Positions 53,027 to 62,699 of a stretch of DNA of 64,000 bases are shown here, one piece after another (the first letter of the stretch is position 1; the number at the start of each line of letters is the position of its first letter). The translations under genes were made by a program, and so were the position numbers. The DNA is from Caldiserica bacterium UBA4770 (lineage in GTDB: Bacteria; Caldisericota; Caldisericia; Caldisericales; Caldisericaceae), in assembly GCA_002403335.1 (NCBI GenBank), contig DHHO01000008.1, positions 62,001 to 126,000 of the forward strand, written 5' to 3'. The notes beneath the pieces are model-generated. The model made no database searches. It saw only the letters and a list, made by a program, of their open reading frames with translations, and was not told the origin of the DNA.

Positions 53027-55105
53027 ATGAAAAATCAACATAGGAGTAAAAATAGAGAGGAATTTTTTAAGAATCTACCTCACAAAAAAGGGATTATTAT
53101 TCAAAAGAAAAGCGTATATGTACTTTTACTTCTATTGATTCTCTTTGCCTTTTCTTTTGCCCTTACCTATTATGACCTGTTTCCTGAGAATCTCCAGATA
53201 AGTGAAGGAAGCATAGCCGAGGACAATATCATTGCAAAAAGAGCAGTTACGTATGTGGACACGGAGAAAACAGAAGAACTTCGAGCAAAGATTGCAGAAT
53301 CCGTTCCCCCTATCTATCGCTTCGAAATTGAGGTACAGCAGAGGATTTTCACAGACTTAAATAAGTTCTTTTCCGATATTATTGCAGTTTTAAACTCTGA
53401 AGGTACAATTGAAGAGAAAAAGACCGACCTGGGAAATATTTTGGAAGGCGATACTTACGTTAATCTTCTCCTGAACGAGAATATAGAATCCCTGAATAAA
53501 CTGAAGGAGTATGTAGATAGCCTCGTATCAAAACTCATGGTTACAGGGATTAGAAGCGACGAGCTTTCACAGGCAATAAAAAATGGCAGTGACGAAATTA
53601 AAAAAAGCGAATTCACAGACGAAGAAAAGAGTTTTCTTATACATGTGTTAGGTAGATTCCTCCAGCCAAATATGGTCTATGATAGTGTGGCAACAGAAGC
53701 AGCAAAGGAAGAAGCAAAAAGATCTGTTCCACCTGTAAGAATTACTATCCAACAGGGAAGCGTTGTTTTAAGAAAAGGAGATAAAATCACCGCAGACCAT
53801 ATTAAGGCATTAAATGCTCTGGGACTTATAAGGAGTAAGGCAAACCTAAGACTCGTCTTCAATGTGCTGTTTATACTTTTATTTGCATTAGGTATATCTT
53901 TTTTTGCATTAATAAGGGCATATGCTGAGAAAAAGAACCTTCTCAAGAAAATTCTCGAGTTTTCAATTATCTTTGCTATTTCCTTCTCCATATCTTTCTT
54001 TACAAAAAATATATCACTGTTCCTCATAGCCATACCACTTTTTGCAATGGTTGTCTCCGAGTTTATGGATATCACAACTTCTCTTGTCCTTACGCTCTGC
54101 TTTTCCCTTACTCTCATGCTCCCTGTTAGTGTAAACTCTATTACCCTACTTTCAATGCTTATCTCAACAGTTGTCTACCTTTATGCATTTAAAAGGAGCT
54201 CTCAAATTCTTTCATTTATTTATTCAGGTACTGCAGGTGGTATTCTTTTCGGCCTTTCCACCTTTTTTATAGAAATGTCCTCTCAAGAAATTATATCTGT
54301 ATCTATTTCCAACTCTCTTATTAGTTTCCTAAATTTCTTCGCATCAACCATCATTGCAATTGGTTTTGTTTATCTCATTGAGCATCTTTTCAATGAAGTA
54401 ACCATTATGAGGCTTTTTGAATTGAGTGACGCAAAGAGCCCTCCCCTTCAGGAGCTCATGGTAAAGGCCCCAGGAACATACCAGCATAGTATGATGGTTG
54501 CAAGTCTTGCAGGTGCAGCAGCAGAAGCAATCGGGGCAAACGAACTCCTCACAAAAGTTGGTGCCTACTATCACGATATCGGGAAGATGGTCCATCCCTA
54601 TTATTTTACTGAAAACCAGCAGATGATCCCTAATATACATAATCAACTTTCTCCAAACCTCAGTAAGACAGTTATTATTAATCACGTAAAGGAGGGAATA
54701 GAGATTGCAAGGATTTACAAGCTTCCCGATGAGATTGTTGATTTTATAGCCACCCACCATGGTACGACTGCTGTTTCTTACTTCTATCATAAGGCAAAAG
54801 AAATGGATCCTGATACAAATAAAGATGAATTTCGTTACCCTGGCCCACTTCCTACAACAAAGGAGACAGCAATATTGATGCTCGCCGATGCCATTGAGGC
54901 AACATCTCACAGTCTTGAAAGCCTTGAATACGGAAAGATAGAGTACCTTGTGAATAGTATTGTTTCTGAAAGAGTAGAAGATAGGCAATTGGATGAATCT
55001 GCAATAACATTTCTTGAATTGAAAAAACTCAAGGAGTCCTTTGTAAAAAATCTCATCTCTATGTACCATAGGAGAGAAAAATATCCAGGTGAGAAAGAAA
55101 GTTAG
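53027..55105 (+). CDS. pgpH: PgpH-like 7TM-HD-domain phosphodiesterase
   Basis: An N-terminal helix (about residues 28-48), an extracytoplasmic 7TMR-HDED domain to about 280, seven membrane helices to about 460, and a cytoplasmic HD domain. The HD core has His486 in YQHSMMVASL, HD at about 516-517 (YYHDIGKM) and HHGTTAVSYFYHKA. Homologues in Firmicutes (YqfF, PgpH) break down c-di-AMP; that activity is inferred here. Length 692 aa. ybeY follows with an overlap, as in Firmicutes. The start lacks a good ribosome site; TTGTTG/GATAAA boxes end just before it. Confidence 0.9.
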   Translation: MKNQHRSKNREEFFKNLPHKKGIIIQKKSVYVLLLLLILFAFSFALTYYDLFPENLQISEGSIAEDNIIAKRAVTYVDTEKTEELRAKIAESVPPIYRFEIEVQQRIFTDLNKFFSDIIAVLNSEGTIEEKKTDLGNILEGDTYVNLLLNENIESLNKLKEYVDSLVSKLMVTGIRSDELSQAIKNGSDEIKKSEFTDEEKSFLIHVLGRFLQPNMVYDSVATEAAKEEAKRSVPPVRITIQQGSVVLRKGDKITADHIKALNALGLIRSKANLRLVFNVLFILLFALGISFFALIRAYAEKKNLLKKILEFSIIFAISFSISFFTKNISLFLIAIPLFAMVVSEFMDITTSLVLTLCFSLTLMLPVSVNSITLLSMLISTVVYLYAFKRSSQILSFIYSGTAGGILFGLSTFFIEMSSQEIISVSISNSLISFLNFFASTIIAIGFVYLIEHLFNEVTIMRLFELSDAKSPPLQELMVKAPGTYQHSMMVASLAGAAAEAIGANELLTKVGAYYHDIGKMVHPYYFTENQQMIPNIHNQLSPNLSKTVIINHVKEGIEIARIYKLPDEIVDFIATHHGTTAVSYFYHKAKEMDPDTNKDEFRYPGPLPTTKETAILMLADAIEATSHSLESLEYGKIEYLVNSIVSERVEDRQLDESAITFLELKKLKESFVKNLISMYHRREKYPGEKES

Positions 55106-55556
55106 CGTAGAGATATCAAATAGAACAAGGCAATATATTGTTATAAAAGCAAATATAGAGAAACTCATAAAAGAGATACTCGAATATCTAAACTTTAGTG
55201 GAGATTTAGAATTAAGCCTTGCACTTGTAGGAAATAGGACAATACGAGCGTTGAACAAAAAATTCAGAAATGTTGATAAATTTACAGATGTCATTTCCTT
55301 TCCTTTTGAGTGTAACTCTCAAGAGAAAGTGACAGGAGAAATTGTTATATGCCCATATGTGGCAGAGGCAAGAGCCAGGAAAATAGGTAATACTTTTTCT
55401 AACTATTTTGAATTTCTTTTAATTCATAGTATTTTACATCTTTTTGGTTTTAGTCATGATAAGGAGGAAGACAAGACATCAATGGAGGCGTTAGAGGATG
55501 ATATATTTAAAAAGGTTGAAAAGAGAAGCTTTATTAAGAAGGAGGGATTTCGATAA
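55089..55556 (+). CDS. ybeY: Endoribonuclease YbeY
   Basis: Zinc-dependent RNase in 16S rRNA maturation and ribosome quality control. The metal motif HSILHLFGFSH (His113, His117, His123) is complete, and DVISFPFE precedes it. Length 155 aa, with a somewhat longer N-terminus than usual. It starts 17 nt inside pgpH and its stop overlaps the next ATG by one base. Confidence 0.96.
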   Translation: MRKKVSVEISNRTRQYIVIKANIEKLIKEILEYLNFSGDLELSLALVGNRTIRALNKKFRNVDKFTDVISFPFECNSQEKVTGEIVICPYVAEARARKIGNTFSNYFEFLLIHSILHLFGFSHDKEEDKTSMEALEDDIFKKVEKRSFIKKEGFR

Positions 55557-56854
55557 TGGAGTCACTAGTCCTTTTGTTTATCCTGCTACTGATCTTACTT
55601 GTTATTTCGGCTTTAATTACTGCCTTTGAAGCAGCAATATTCAATGCATCCAGGATTAAACTGAATTCATTCTCAAAAAACTCGGTAATTGCAAAGAAAC
55701 TTCTCGAACTGAAAAACAAGCCCCAGAAACTCATAAGTACTATAGTTATTGTTAATAATTTTGTTAATATACTCTTCACAGCTGTAATCACTGCCATCGC
55801 AATCCAAATTGCAACAAATAGAAATATTTCACAGTCCGTATCCGTGTTTACTGCAACTCTTATTACGACAATTATTATTGTGATCTTTGGGGAGACGGTC
55901 CCCAAGAATATTGGTGCATATAGACCTGAAAGAGTTGCGATGTTTCTTCACTACTTCTTCATGGTTTTCTGGTATATTCTATCTCCTTTTGTAGTTGCAC
56001 TTTCCCACGTTACAAATGGGATATTGAGACTACTAAGGATTAAGCCTACTTCGTTGAAAGTCTTTGAAACACCCGAAGAGGTAATGTCTATGATAGAACT
56101 CGGAGAGAGAGAAGGTATTATTGAGAAAAATGAGCAGAAGATGATCTTCAGCATCTTTGAATTTGGGGATACTATTGTAAGCGATATTATGACTCCACGT
56201 GTTGACATTGTTGCTCTTCCGACCAGTGCAACAATGGAGGAAATTCTCAATCGCATTACAACAAGTAATCACTCAAGAATTCCTGTCTATGAGGATCAGA
56301 TTGACAACATTGTAGGCATTCTCTACGTCAAAGACCTCTTCAAGATTTTCTTAAATAAGGTTGATGTCTCTGTAAATCTTAAGGATATCATAAGAAGTGC
56401 GCATTTTGTTCCCGAAACGAAAAGGGTTGACGAGCTCTTTAATGAGATGCAGAAGAATAAAATTCAAATTGCATTGGTTTTTGACGAATACGGGGGGCTG
56501 TCTGGCCTGGTCACCATTGAGGATATCCTCGAGGAGATTGTAGGGGAGATTATGGATGAGTATGAAAAAGAGGAAAAGTTATGTGAAAAAATCGGGGAAA
56601 ATGCATACCTTATTTCTGGTGCACTGAGTATCGAAGAGTTTAATGAGAATTTTGACGCTGACTTTTCTGATGAAGAAGCATCTACAATTGGAGGTATTGT
56701 ACTCGAGAAACTCGGCAGACTCCCATATCCGGGAGAGGAAATTAATATAGGTAACTTTAAATTTATAATAAGCAAAATCAGAGACAGAAGAATTGTGCAG
56801 GTTAAAGTCATTCTGAAACCAAGGGAGGATAGTAATGAGAAAGAAACTGATTGA
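55556..56854 (+). CDS. CNNM/CorC-type membrane protein with CBS domains
   Basis: DUF21 membrane domain (about residues 1-175, with GETVPKNIGAYRPE between helices), two CBS domains (about 195-320; MTPRVDIVALP, SRIPVYEDQIDNIVGILYVKDL) and a C-terminal CorC/HlyC transporter-associated domain (about 340-425; FDEYGGLSGLVTIEDILEEIVGEI). Often annotated as haemolysin. Members move or regulate Mg2+ or Na+. Length 432 aa. It takes the place that dgkA has in the comparable Firmicutes cluster. Confidence 0.92.
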   Translation: MESLVLLFILLLILLVISALITAFEAAIFNASRIKLNSFSKNSVIAKKLLELKNKPQKLISTIVIVNNFVNILFTAVITAIAIQIATNRNISQSVSVFTATLITTIIIVIFGETVPKNIGAYRPERVAMFLHYFFMVFWYILSPFVVALSHVTNGILRLLRIKPTSLKVFETPEEVMSMIELGEREGIIEKNEQKMIFSIFEFGDTIVSDIMTPRVDIVALPTSATMEEILNRITTSNHSRIPVYEDQIDNIVGILYVKDLFKIFLNKVDVSVNLKDIIRSAHFVPETKRVDELFNEMQKNKIQIALVFDEYGGLSGLVTIEDILEEIVGEIMDEYEKEEKLCEKIGENAYLISGALSIEEFNENFDADFSDEEASTIGGIVLEKLGRLPYPGEEINIGNFKFIISKIRDRRIVQVKVILKPREDSNEKETD

Positions 56855-57242
56855 ACTTGCAAAGGAAGCAAGAGAATATGCTTATGCTCCTTATTCAAAT
56901 TTTAAGGTTGGGGCAGCGGTGCTTACATCAAACGGAAAAACTTTTACAGGTGCAAATATTGAAAATTCAAGCTATGGGGCAACAGTTTGTGCAGAAAGGG
57001 TAGCAGTATTCAATGCAGTAAGTGCAGGAGAAAAAGAGATTGTTGAGCTTGCAGTTGTTGCAGATACAAAGGAGCTCTCAATGCCATGTGGTATCTGCAG
57101 GCAGGTACTTGTAGAGTTTTCTAAAGACCTGAAGATATATGTTGCAAACCTTGATGGAAAATTCATTGAAAAAACATTGGAAGACCTTTTACCGATGGCA
57201 TTTACAAGAGAAAACCTTAAAGGAGTAAAAAGAAATATATGA
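56835..57242 (+). CDS. cdd: Cytidine deaminase
   Basis: Converts (deoxy)cytidine to (deoxy)uridine. The zinc site is TVCAERVAVFNA (Cys, with catalytic Glu) and PCGICRQVLVEF (two Cys). YAPYSNFKVGAAVLTSNG is the conserved start. Length 135 aa. It overlaps the upstream gene by 20 nt and tpiA by four. Adds to thymidine kinase and UMP kinase in pyrimidine salvage. Confidence 0.97.
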   Translation: MRKKLIELAKEAREYAYAPYSNFKVGAAVLTSNGKTFTGANIENSSYGATVCAERVAVFNAVSAGEKEIVELAVVADTKELSMPCGICRQVLVEFSKDLKIYVANLDGKFIEKTLEDLLPMAFTRENLKGVKRNI

Positions 57243-58018
57243 GGGAAGTTTTACTTGCAGGGAATTGGAAAATGAACAAAACTATTTCCGAAAGTATTGA
57301 GCTTGCAGCATGCTTGAAACAAAGTATATCAGGCTCCTCAAAAGTTATAATCTTTCCTCCTTTTACTGCTCTAACAAGCGTCTATGATGTGATAAAAGAA
57401 GGTAAAATTGAACTGGGTGCCCAGAATATGTATTTTGAGGAGTACGGATCCTTTACAGGAGAGGTTTCACCTCTCTTACTTGCAGATGTAGGTGTTAGAT
57501 ACGTGATTCTTGGCCATTCTGAAAGAAGACATATATTTGGGGAGGATGATATACTCATAAATAAAAAAGTAAAAGCAGCTTTGAAAAACGATCTCAGGCC
57601 TATTCTTTGTGTGGGAGAAACCCTTGTAGAAAGACAGGAAGGACTCACAGAAAATGTTATTGAAAGGCAGCTTATAGGAGGCCTGGATAGTATAATGAAT
57701 GCTGCGGCATTGAAAGTGATCGTTGCATATGAACCAGTCTGGGCAATTGGAACCGGCATAAATGCAAAACCTGAAGAAGCGAATTCCGTACATAAGTTCA
57801 TAAGGAATCTCTTAAACAAGAACTATGGAGGAAATTTGGGAGAGGAGGTCACGATTCTCTACGGTGGAAGTATAAATAGTGGCAACATAGAAGAACTTGG
57901 CAGGATGGAGGAGATTGACGGGGGTCTTGTTGGTGGTGCAAGTCTTGATTGTAGAAGTTTCATTGAAATTTATAAGAAATTAGAAAGAGCAAAAAGTACA
58001 GTTGCTTGGGGAGAATAA
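57239..58018 (+). CDS. tpiA: Triosephosphate isomerase
   Basis: Interconverts glyceraldehyde 3-phosphate and dihydroxyacetone phosphate. AGNWKMNKT has the active Asn and Lys, GHSERRHIFGE the catalytic His, and VAYEPVWAIGTG the catalytic Glu with the mobile loop. LYGGSI and GLVGGASLD bind phosphate. Length 259 aa. It is separated from the other glycolytic genes of the region. Confidence 0.97.
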   Translation: MREVLLAGNWKMNKTISESIELAACLKQSISGSSKVIIFPPFTALTSVYDVIKEGKIELGAQNMYFEEYGSFTGEVSPLLLADVGVRYVILGHSERRHIFGEDDILINKKVKAALKNDLRPILCVGETLVERQEGLTENVIERQLIGGLDSIMNAAALKVIVAYEPVWAIGTGINAKPEEANSVHKFIRNLLNKNYGGNLGEEVTILYGGSINSGNIEELGRMEEIDGGLVGGASLDCRSFIEIYKKLERAKSTVAWGE

Positions 58019-58019
58019 T

Positions 58020-58404
58020 ATGGATGATTTTATAGACAAAATCAAAAAGGTGCAAAGGAAGTTAGCGAAAGGCCTCTCTTCTTGCAAAGATTGGAGGTTA
58101 TTACACGGAAAATGCGACCCTCAATGCACGCCGGAGAGCAAAAGCAGGAAACCTTGGTGAAAAATTCTTTAATCTTTATACGGATAGAAAGATTCCCACT
58201 GAAGTAATTGAGCTTTTCAAAGAAGAGATTAAGATAATTGAAGACATAGATAATGAGATAGCAGAGAATATCGTAGAAATGAACAGAATAAAAGAAGAAT
58301 TAAAAAAAGCAGGAATGAAAGAAGAGGAAATACAAAGAGCAATGATAATTTCCAAAGAGAATGCAGAGGAAAGTGCAGAGAAGAGCGAAGATAAAACCCA
58401 ATGA
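58020..58404 (+). pseudogene. Frameshifted small coiled-coil protein gene
   Basis: The frame opens with ATG at 58020, two bases after the tpiA stop, giving MDDFIDKIKKVQRKLAK. It then shifts near the GG at 58071-58072; removing one G joins it to a frame reading SLLAKIGGYYTENATLNARR and on to a highly charged helical tail (residues about 60-126) with EEIKIIEDIDNEI. That frame ends at 58404 with an ATGA overlap to the helicase, just as an intact operon gene would. The second part has no start codon of its own. I do not recognise the family. Recent mutation, programmed shift or a sequencing error are all possible. Confidence 0.6.
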
Positions 58405-60659
58405 TTGATTTCATTCTCAAGGAACTAAGAAGAGACGAAAATTATCATGGGCAGGTTGTGAGAATTTTTGAACTCGAGAAATCAGAACTACCCTCTGCTT
58501 CGATACCTTTAGAACTCCACCCGGTTTTAACCGATTATTTTAAAAGAAAAGGTATATCAAAATTATATAGCCACCAAATAGAGGCAATTAAAAGTATAAA
58601 AAGGGGTGAAAATATCATTATCACAACATCCACCTCTTCAGGCAAGACCATTGCATTTAACACACCTATTATTGATCACCTCCTTAAGAATCCAGGTGCA
58701 ACTGCACTTTATATCTATCCTACAAAAGCGCTCACACAGGATCAATTTGAAAAGATTAACGAAATAATAGACGGAGCAAAACTAATCACAGGAATTTATG
58801 ATGGAGATACCTCCCTGGATACAAGAGCATATCTTAGAAGAAATGCTAAAATGATTCTTGCAAATCCTGACATGCTTCATGTGGGAATCCTTCCGAATCA
58901 TATGAACTGGGGCAAGTTTTTCTCAAATCTGCAATTTATAGTTATAGATGAAGCACATTACTATGGTGGCATACTTGGCTCTCATATGAGTGAAATTATG
59001 AGAAGATTGAGAAGGATTTCTCACTATTATGGTGCCTATCCTCAGTTTATTCTTGCTTCCGCAACGTTAGAGAATCCTGAGGAATTTTCATTCAGACTCA
59101 TTGGAGAGAGAGTAAAGCTTATTGGAGGCACTGAATATTTTCCAGCAAGAAAGAGTTTTATTATATTTAATCCCCCAGTCATCGATGGTACAACAAACCT
59201 AAGAAAGAGTATTTATAGAGAAGCACTCTGGGTACTTAAAACACTCTTCAAAAATAATGTAAAGACAATTGCATTCGTTAAGTCCAGACGGGGAGTTGAA
59301 CTTTTATCAAGGCTTCTTTTGAATTCCGTTAGTCCTGAGGAGAGGGAATTGATCTCATCCTATAGAGCAGGCTACACAAAAGAAACAAGGAATGAAATTG
59401 AGAAGAAGATAAAAAATGATAAGATAAGAATGGTTGTTACTACAAATGCACTTGAGCTCGGAATTGACATAGGGGATATAGATGCAAGCATAATTGTTGG
59501 TTACCCAGGCAGCCTTTCGAGTGTCTTCCAGCAATCAGGAAGATCTGGGAGAAAGAGTGAATCCATTACAATCTTTATCACAGGCTCAAATCCTCTTGAC
59601 CAGTACTTTGTAAGGGATCCTGAGTACATCTTTTCAAAACATGTTGAAAGTATTACTGTGAATCCTGAAAACTCTTATATAGAAACACCTCATATGAAAT
59701 GTGCGGCATACGAATTGCCTCTTGAAGTGGATAGGGATGTAGAATACTTTGGTAGTTCTACAAAAGATATCGTAAATAAACTCGAAGATGAAGGAGTATT
59801 AACAAAAAAAGGTGAAAGGTTTTTCTATCTGGAAAAGAAGAGTCCAGCCCCTAATATTAATATCAGGGGAACAGGGGAAGAAAATATAGAACTCATTGAT
59901 ACTTCAAATGACCAGGTCCTTGAGACCATTTCATGGGAAAGGGCTATCGAAGAGGCATTTGAAGGTGCAGTTTATCTTCATCTTGGTGACACCTACTTAG
60001 TCACGAAGTTAGACTTGGATAAAAAATTCGCACTCCTCGTAAAGAGGGAAGTGGATTTTTATACAGATTCTCTTGCAATTGAGACTATCTGGATAAGAAA
60101 TATATTGAAGGAAAAGTGGTTTAATAAGATCCCTATCTATTATGGCGATGTCCTTGTAAACGAAAAGGTCAGGGGTTTTGTAAAAAAGCAGATTGAAACA
60201 GATCGAAGAATTGGTACAGAGGAACTTGACCTCCCTGAAATAAAATTTGTGACAAAAGCTCTCTGGTTTACGCTCAATGAAGAATTATGTAAAAAAATCA
60301 TTGATGCCAAGGAGGATATCCCTGGTACAATCCATGCAACTGAGCACCTACTCGTTGCCATGATGCCTCTTGTTGTTGTCTGCGAAAGAAACGATGTTGG
60401 TGGTGTTTCACATCCTCTCCATCCCGATACACAGAAAACTACAATCTTCATATATGATGGAGTTGAGGGTGGGATTGGTCTTTCAGAAAAAGGATTTGAA
60501 AGGATAGAAGAACTTCTGAACGCTGCCTACCTTACAGTAAAAGATTGTCCCTGCAATGATGGGTGTCCTGGATGTATCTTTTCCCCAAAGTGTGGCAATG
60601 AAAACAACCCACTGAGTAAGAGGGGTGCCCAAATATTATTAAAGGAATTGCTTGAATGA
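58401..60659 (+). CDS. MrfA/YprA-like DEAD/DEAH-box helicase with C-terminal Cys cluster
   Basis: A superfamily 2 helicase of 752 aa. Motif I is TSTSSGKT (about residues 75-82), motif II DEAH (about 183), motif III SATLENP, and motif VI QQSGRSGRK (about 377). The C-terminal MZB/DUF1998 part ends in four cysteines, CPCNDGCPGC with KCGN (about 715-732). B. subtilis MrfA, with this layout, takes part in mitomycin C repair; a repair role is inferred. It overlaps genes on both sides by 4 nt. Confidence 0.93.
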   Translation: MIDFILKELRRDENYHGQVVRIFELEKSELPSASIPLELHPVLTDYFKRKGISKLYSHQIEAIKSIKRGENIIITTSTSSGKTIAFNTPIIDHLLKNPGATALYIYPTKALTQDQFEKINEIIDGAKLITGIYDGDTSLDTRAYLRRNAKMILANPDMLHVGILPNHMNWGKFFSNLQFIVIDEAHYYGGILGSHMSEIMRRLRRISHYYGAYPQFILASATLENPEEFSFRLIGERVKLIGGTEYFPARKSFIIFNPPVIDGTTNLRKSIYREALWVLKTLFKNNVKTIAFVKSRRGVELLSRLLLNSVSPEERELISSYRAGYTKETRNEIEKKIKNDKIRMVVTTNALELGIDIGDIDASIIVGYPGSLSSVFQQSGRSGRKSESITIFITGSNPLDQYFVRDPEYIFSKHVESITVNPENSYIETPHMKCAAYELPLEVDRDVEYFGSSTKDIVNKLEDEGVLTKKGERFFYLEKKSPAPNINIRGTGEENIELIDTSNDQVLETISWERAIEEAFEGAVYLHLGDTYLVTKLDLDKKFALLVKREVDFYTDSLAIETIWIRNILKEKWFNKIPIYYGDVLVNEKVRGFVKKQIETDRRIGTEELDLPEIKFVTKALWFTLNEELCKKIIDAKEDIPGTIHATEHLLVAMMPLVVVCERNDVGGVSHPLHPDTQKTTIFIYDGVEGGIGLSEKGFERIEELLNAAYLTVKDCPCNDGCPGCIFSPKCGNENNPLSKRGAQILLKELLE

Positions 60660-61291
60660 AAGCCCTTAAAATCATCCTTATTGCATCGACCTGTTATGTG
60701 TTAATTTTTACCCCCTTGTTTCTCCTCTTGAATCATTTTTTCTTTTCTCTGGAATTCTCCAGACAGGGCATTGAATCACAGAGTGGTATAAACAGAGAAA
60801 ACTACCTTTTGTATACAGGACAGGTTATAAAATATTTCTTTAACACGGAAAAAGAGATCTCTATCAAGGATGCTGATGGCAACATCATTAACAACTTCTT
60901 TACAGAGGAAGAAATTATCCATATGAGAGATGTAAAAAGGATCATAAGGATTGTATTTTACGTGCTTATAATTTCTCTCATCCTGACCGTCTTCGTACTG
61001 ACGAGAACTAAAGGAAAGTATGGAATTATCTCTGTTTCTTCAACAATAACATTTATAATAATTTCAGTGGTAGCAATTTTTGCCTATTTTGGATTCGATA
61101 GATCTTTCTATATATTTCATGAAGTTCTCTTTAGAAACCAGTATTGGCTTCTCCCTGCAGATACGATGCTTATAAAGATGTTTCCCCTCGGCTTTTTTTA
61201 TGAGTATGCAATTGTGTGGTTCATTATATCTGCGTGTTTGAGTCTTTTTACTGGCATTATTGCAAGGAATCTGAGGCAATTTGAATTATAA
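60656..61291 (+). CDS. DUF1461 (TIGR01906-type) membrane protein
   Basis: A 211-aa protein with five predicted helices: about residues 5-27, 97-117, 127-147, 165-180 and 184-205. The region between helices 1 and 2 is outside and contains NYLLYTGQVIKYFF and FFTEEEIIHMRDVKR, typical of this family. The function is unknown. It overlaps the helicase by 4 nt and ends 4 nt before the convergent folE2. Confidence 0.8.
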   Translation: MKALKIILIASTCYVLIFTPLFLLLNHFFFSLEFSRQGIESQSGINRENYLLYTGQVIKYFFNTEKEISIKDADGNIINNFFTEEEIIHMRDVKRIIRIVFYVLIISLILTVFVLTRTKGKYGIISVSSTITFIIISVVAIFAYFGFDRSFYIFHEVLFRNQYWLLPADTMLIKMFPLGFFYEYAIVWFIISACLSLFTGIIARNLRQFEL

Positions 61292-61295
61292 TCTA

Positions 61296-62069
61296 TCAGG
61301 CCCTTTTATCCTTCAAATAATAGGCATAAGCGTCATGATTATGTATACTCTCAAAACTTGTTGCTTCAACAGAGTAGTATGTAATCCTTGAGTCTTGTTC
61401 AAGCATAAGCGAAACATCCCTCACCATGTCTTCTACAAACTTTGGGTTTTTATAGGCATGCTCTACGATATACTTTTCGTCTTCTCTTTTAAGTAGGGCG
61501 AAAAGAGGTGCACTTGCAGCATTCTCAGAAATCTCAACAATTTCCTCAATCCACACAAGTTTTTTCATCCTGACCTGAACTTTTATGTTTGCTCTCTGAT
61601 TATGTGTGCCATAGTTGCTTATTTCTTTCGAACACGGACAGAGGCTGTGAACAGGGGTATTTACTTCGAGTACAAAATCAAATCGATTTCCTTTTGAAGC
61701 AAGAAATGCACACTCATAGTTCATGAAACTTCCAATCCCTGAAACAGGTGTCTTTTTCCAGACAAAGTAAGGAAAGTAAACCTCGATGTGAGCTTCTTTT
61801 GCTCTTAGTGCAGCCTTCATATCTTCAAGGATATCTTCCAGATTATTGAGGTTCATATTACATTTGTGTTTATTAAGGACTGCAACAAATCTACTCATAT
61901 GTGTGCCTCGAAATTTCTCTGGCAGATCCACATACATATTTATCCTTGATACTGTGTTTTGAAATCCTTCTTGTCTATCCATAACCCTGATAGGATAAAC
62001 AATGCCCCTTACTCCTACCTTCCTCAGTGGCAAGCCTCTCACATCGGGTTCATTCTGGACATCCTTCAT
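61296..62069 (-). CDS. folE2: GTP cyclohydrolase FolE2 (type IB)
   Basis: Converts GTP to 7,8-dihydroneopterin triphosphate for folate or 7-deazapurine synthesis. The family motif SLCPCSKEISNYGTHNQRA contains the metal-binding Cys, and ISENAASAPLFALLKREDEK follows. Length 257 aa. FolE2 can use metals other than zinc, unlike FolE. It overlaps queD by 20 nt; the two catalyse consecutive steps. Confidence 0.95.
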   Translation of the reverse strand: MKDVQNEPDVRGLPLRKVGVRGIVYPIRVMDRQEGFQNTVSRINMYVDLPEKFRGTHMSRFVAVLNKHKCNMNLNNLEDILEDMKAALRAKEAHIEVYFPYFVWKKTPVSGIGSFMNYECAFLASKGNRFDFVLEVNTPVHSLCPCSKEISNYGTHNQRANIKVQVRMKKLVWIEEIVEISENAASAPLFALLKREDEKYIVEHAYKNPKFVEDMVRDVSLMLEQDSRITYYSVEATSFESIHNHDAYAYYLKDKRA

Positions 62070-62433
62070 ATCTCACCGTCACTTTATTATTCGCTCCCTC
62101 TGAAAGGCTTACTTCATAAAGAGTACATTCATAACTCTTAAATCTTTCACTCAAGTCGTTAAAAATCCACTGAGCAATAACCTCTGTTGTTGGGTTATCA
62201 AACATGTCGTTCAAAAACGTATGGTCGAGTTTTTTTATGATGTTTTCTTCTACAATACTTTTAAAAATTGCGAAATCAAGCACCATCTCAGTCTTTTTTA
62301 GTTCCCCTCTTATTGTAACGCTCAGCATATAAGTGTGGCCATGCATCCTCTCACACTTTCCTGAATAGTCAACAATCCTGTGTGCAGCATCAAAATTAAA
62401 CTCTCTTGAAAGCAAAAATTTAAATTTATCCAT
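62050..62433 (-). CDS. queD: 6-carboxy-tetrahydropterin synthase (QueD/PTPS family)
   Basis: Acts on dihydroneopterin triphosphate, the FolE2 product. Zinc ligands His18, His31 and His33 are in FDAAHRI and ERMHGHTY; Cys27 is the likely catalytic residue. LDHTFLND and PTTEVIAQWIF are conserved. The start is the ATG at 62433 with AGAAGG before it; frames reading further upstream pass through the tRNA gene and are artefacts. Length 127 aa. queC and queE are not in the window, so queuosine or folate use stays open. Confidence 0.92.
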   Translation of the reverse strand: MDKFKFLLSREFNFDAAHRIVDYSGKCERMHGHTYMLSVTIRGELKKTEMVLDFAIFKSIVEENIIKKLDHTFLNDMFDNPTTEVIAQWIFNDLSERFKSYECTLYEVSLSEGANNKVTVRYEGCPE

Positions 62434-62441
62434 CTTAACCT

Positions 62442-62533
<92 letters not shown>

Positions 62534-62543
62534 GGCCATGTTA

Positions 62544-62571
62544 ATAATAACAGATTTAATCAAAAAATCAA
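62544..62571 (-). promoter_or_regulatory. Promoter of the tRNA-Ser/queD/folE2 unit
   Basis: Minus-strand TTGATT (62571-62566), 16 bases, TATTAT (62549-62544) with TG one base before it (extended -10). It ends 10 nt before the tRNA 5' end. Confidence 0.6.
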
Positions 62572-62649
62572 ATATCCGAATTGTTTCGTAAAGGTTTTTT
62601 GAAATTGAAATATGCCTAAAAATGATATTTATGTAAATTACCTTACATA

Positions 62650-62677
62650 TTGATTTTTGAGACAAAAAGACTAAAAT
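62650..62677 (+). promoter_or_regulatory. Promoter of pdxS-pdxT
   Basis: TTGATT (62650-62655), 16 bases, TAAAAT (62672-62677). The leader is short, with GAAGGAGG as ribosome site. Confidence 0.55.
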
Positions 62678-62699
62678 ATTAAAGAAGGAGGGCGAGATA

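Noticed and set aside
54344..55294. Long minus-strand open frame of 316 codons opposite pgpH and ybeY
   Set aside because: It lies antisense to two clear genes with full family motifs, has a cysteine- and histidine-rich composition typical of reverse-frame artefacts, and matches nothing I know.
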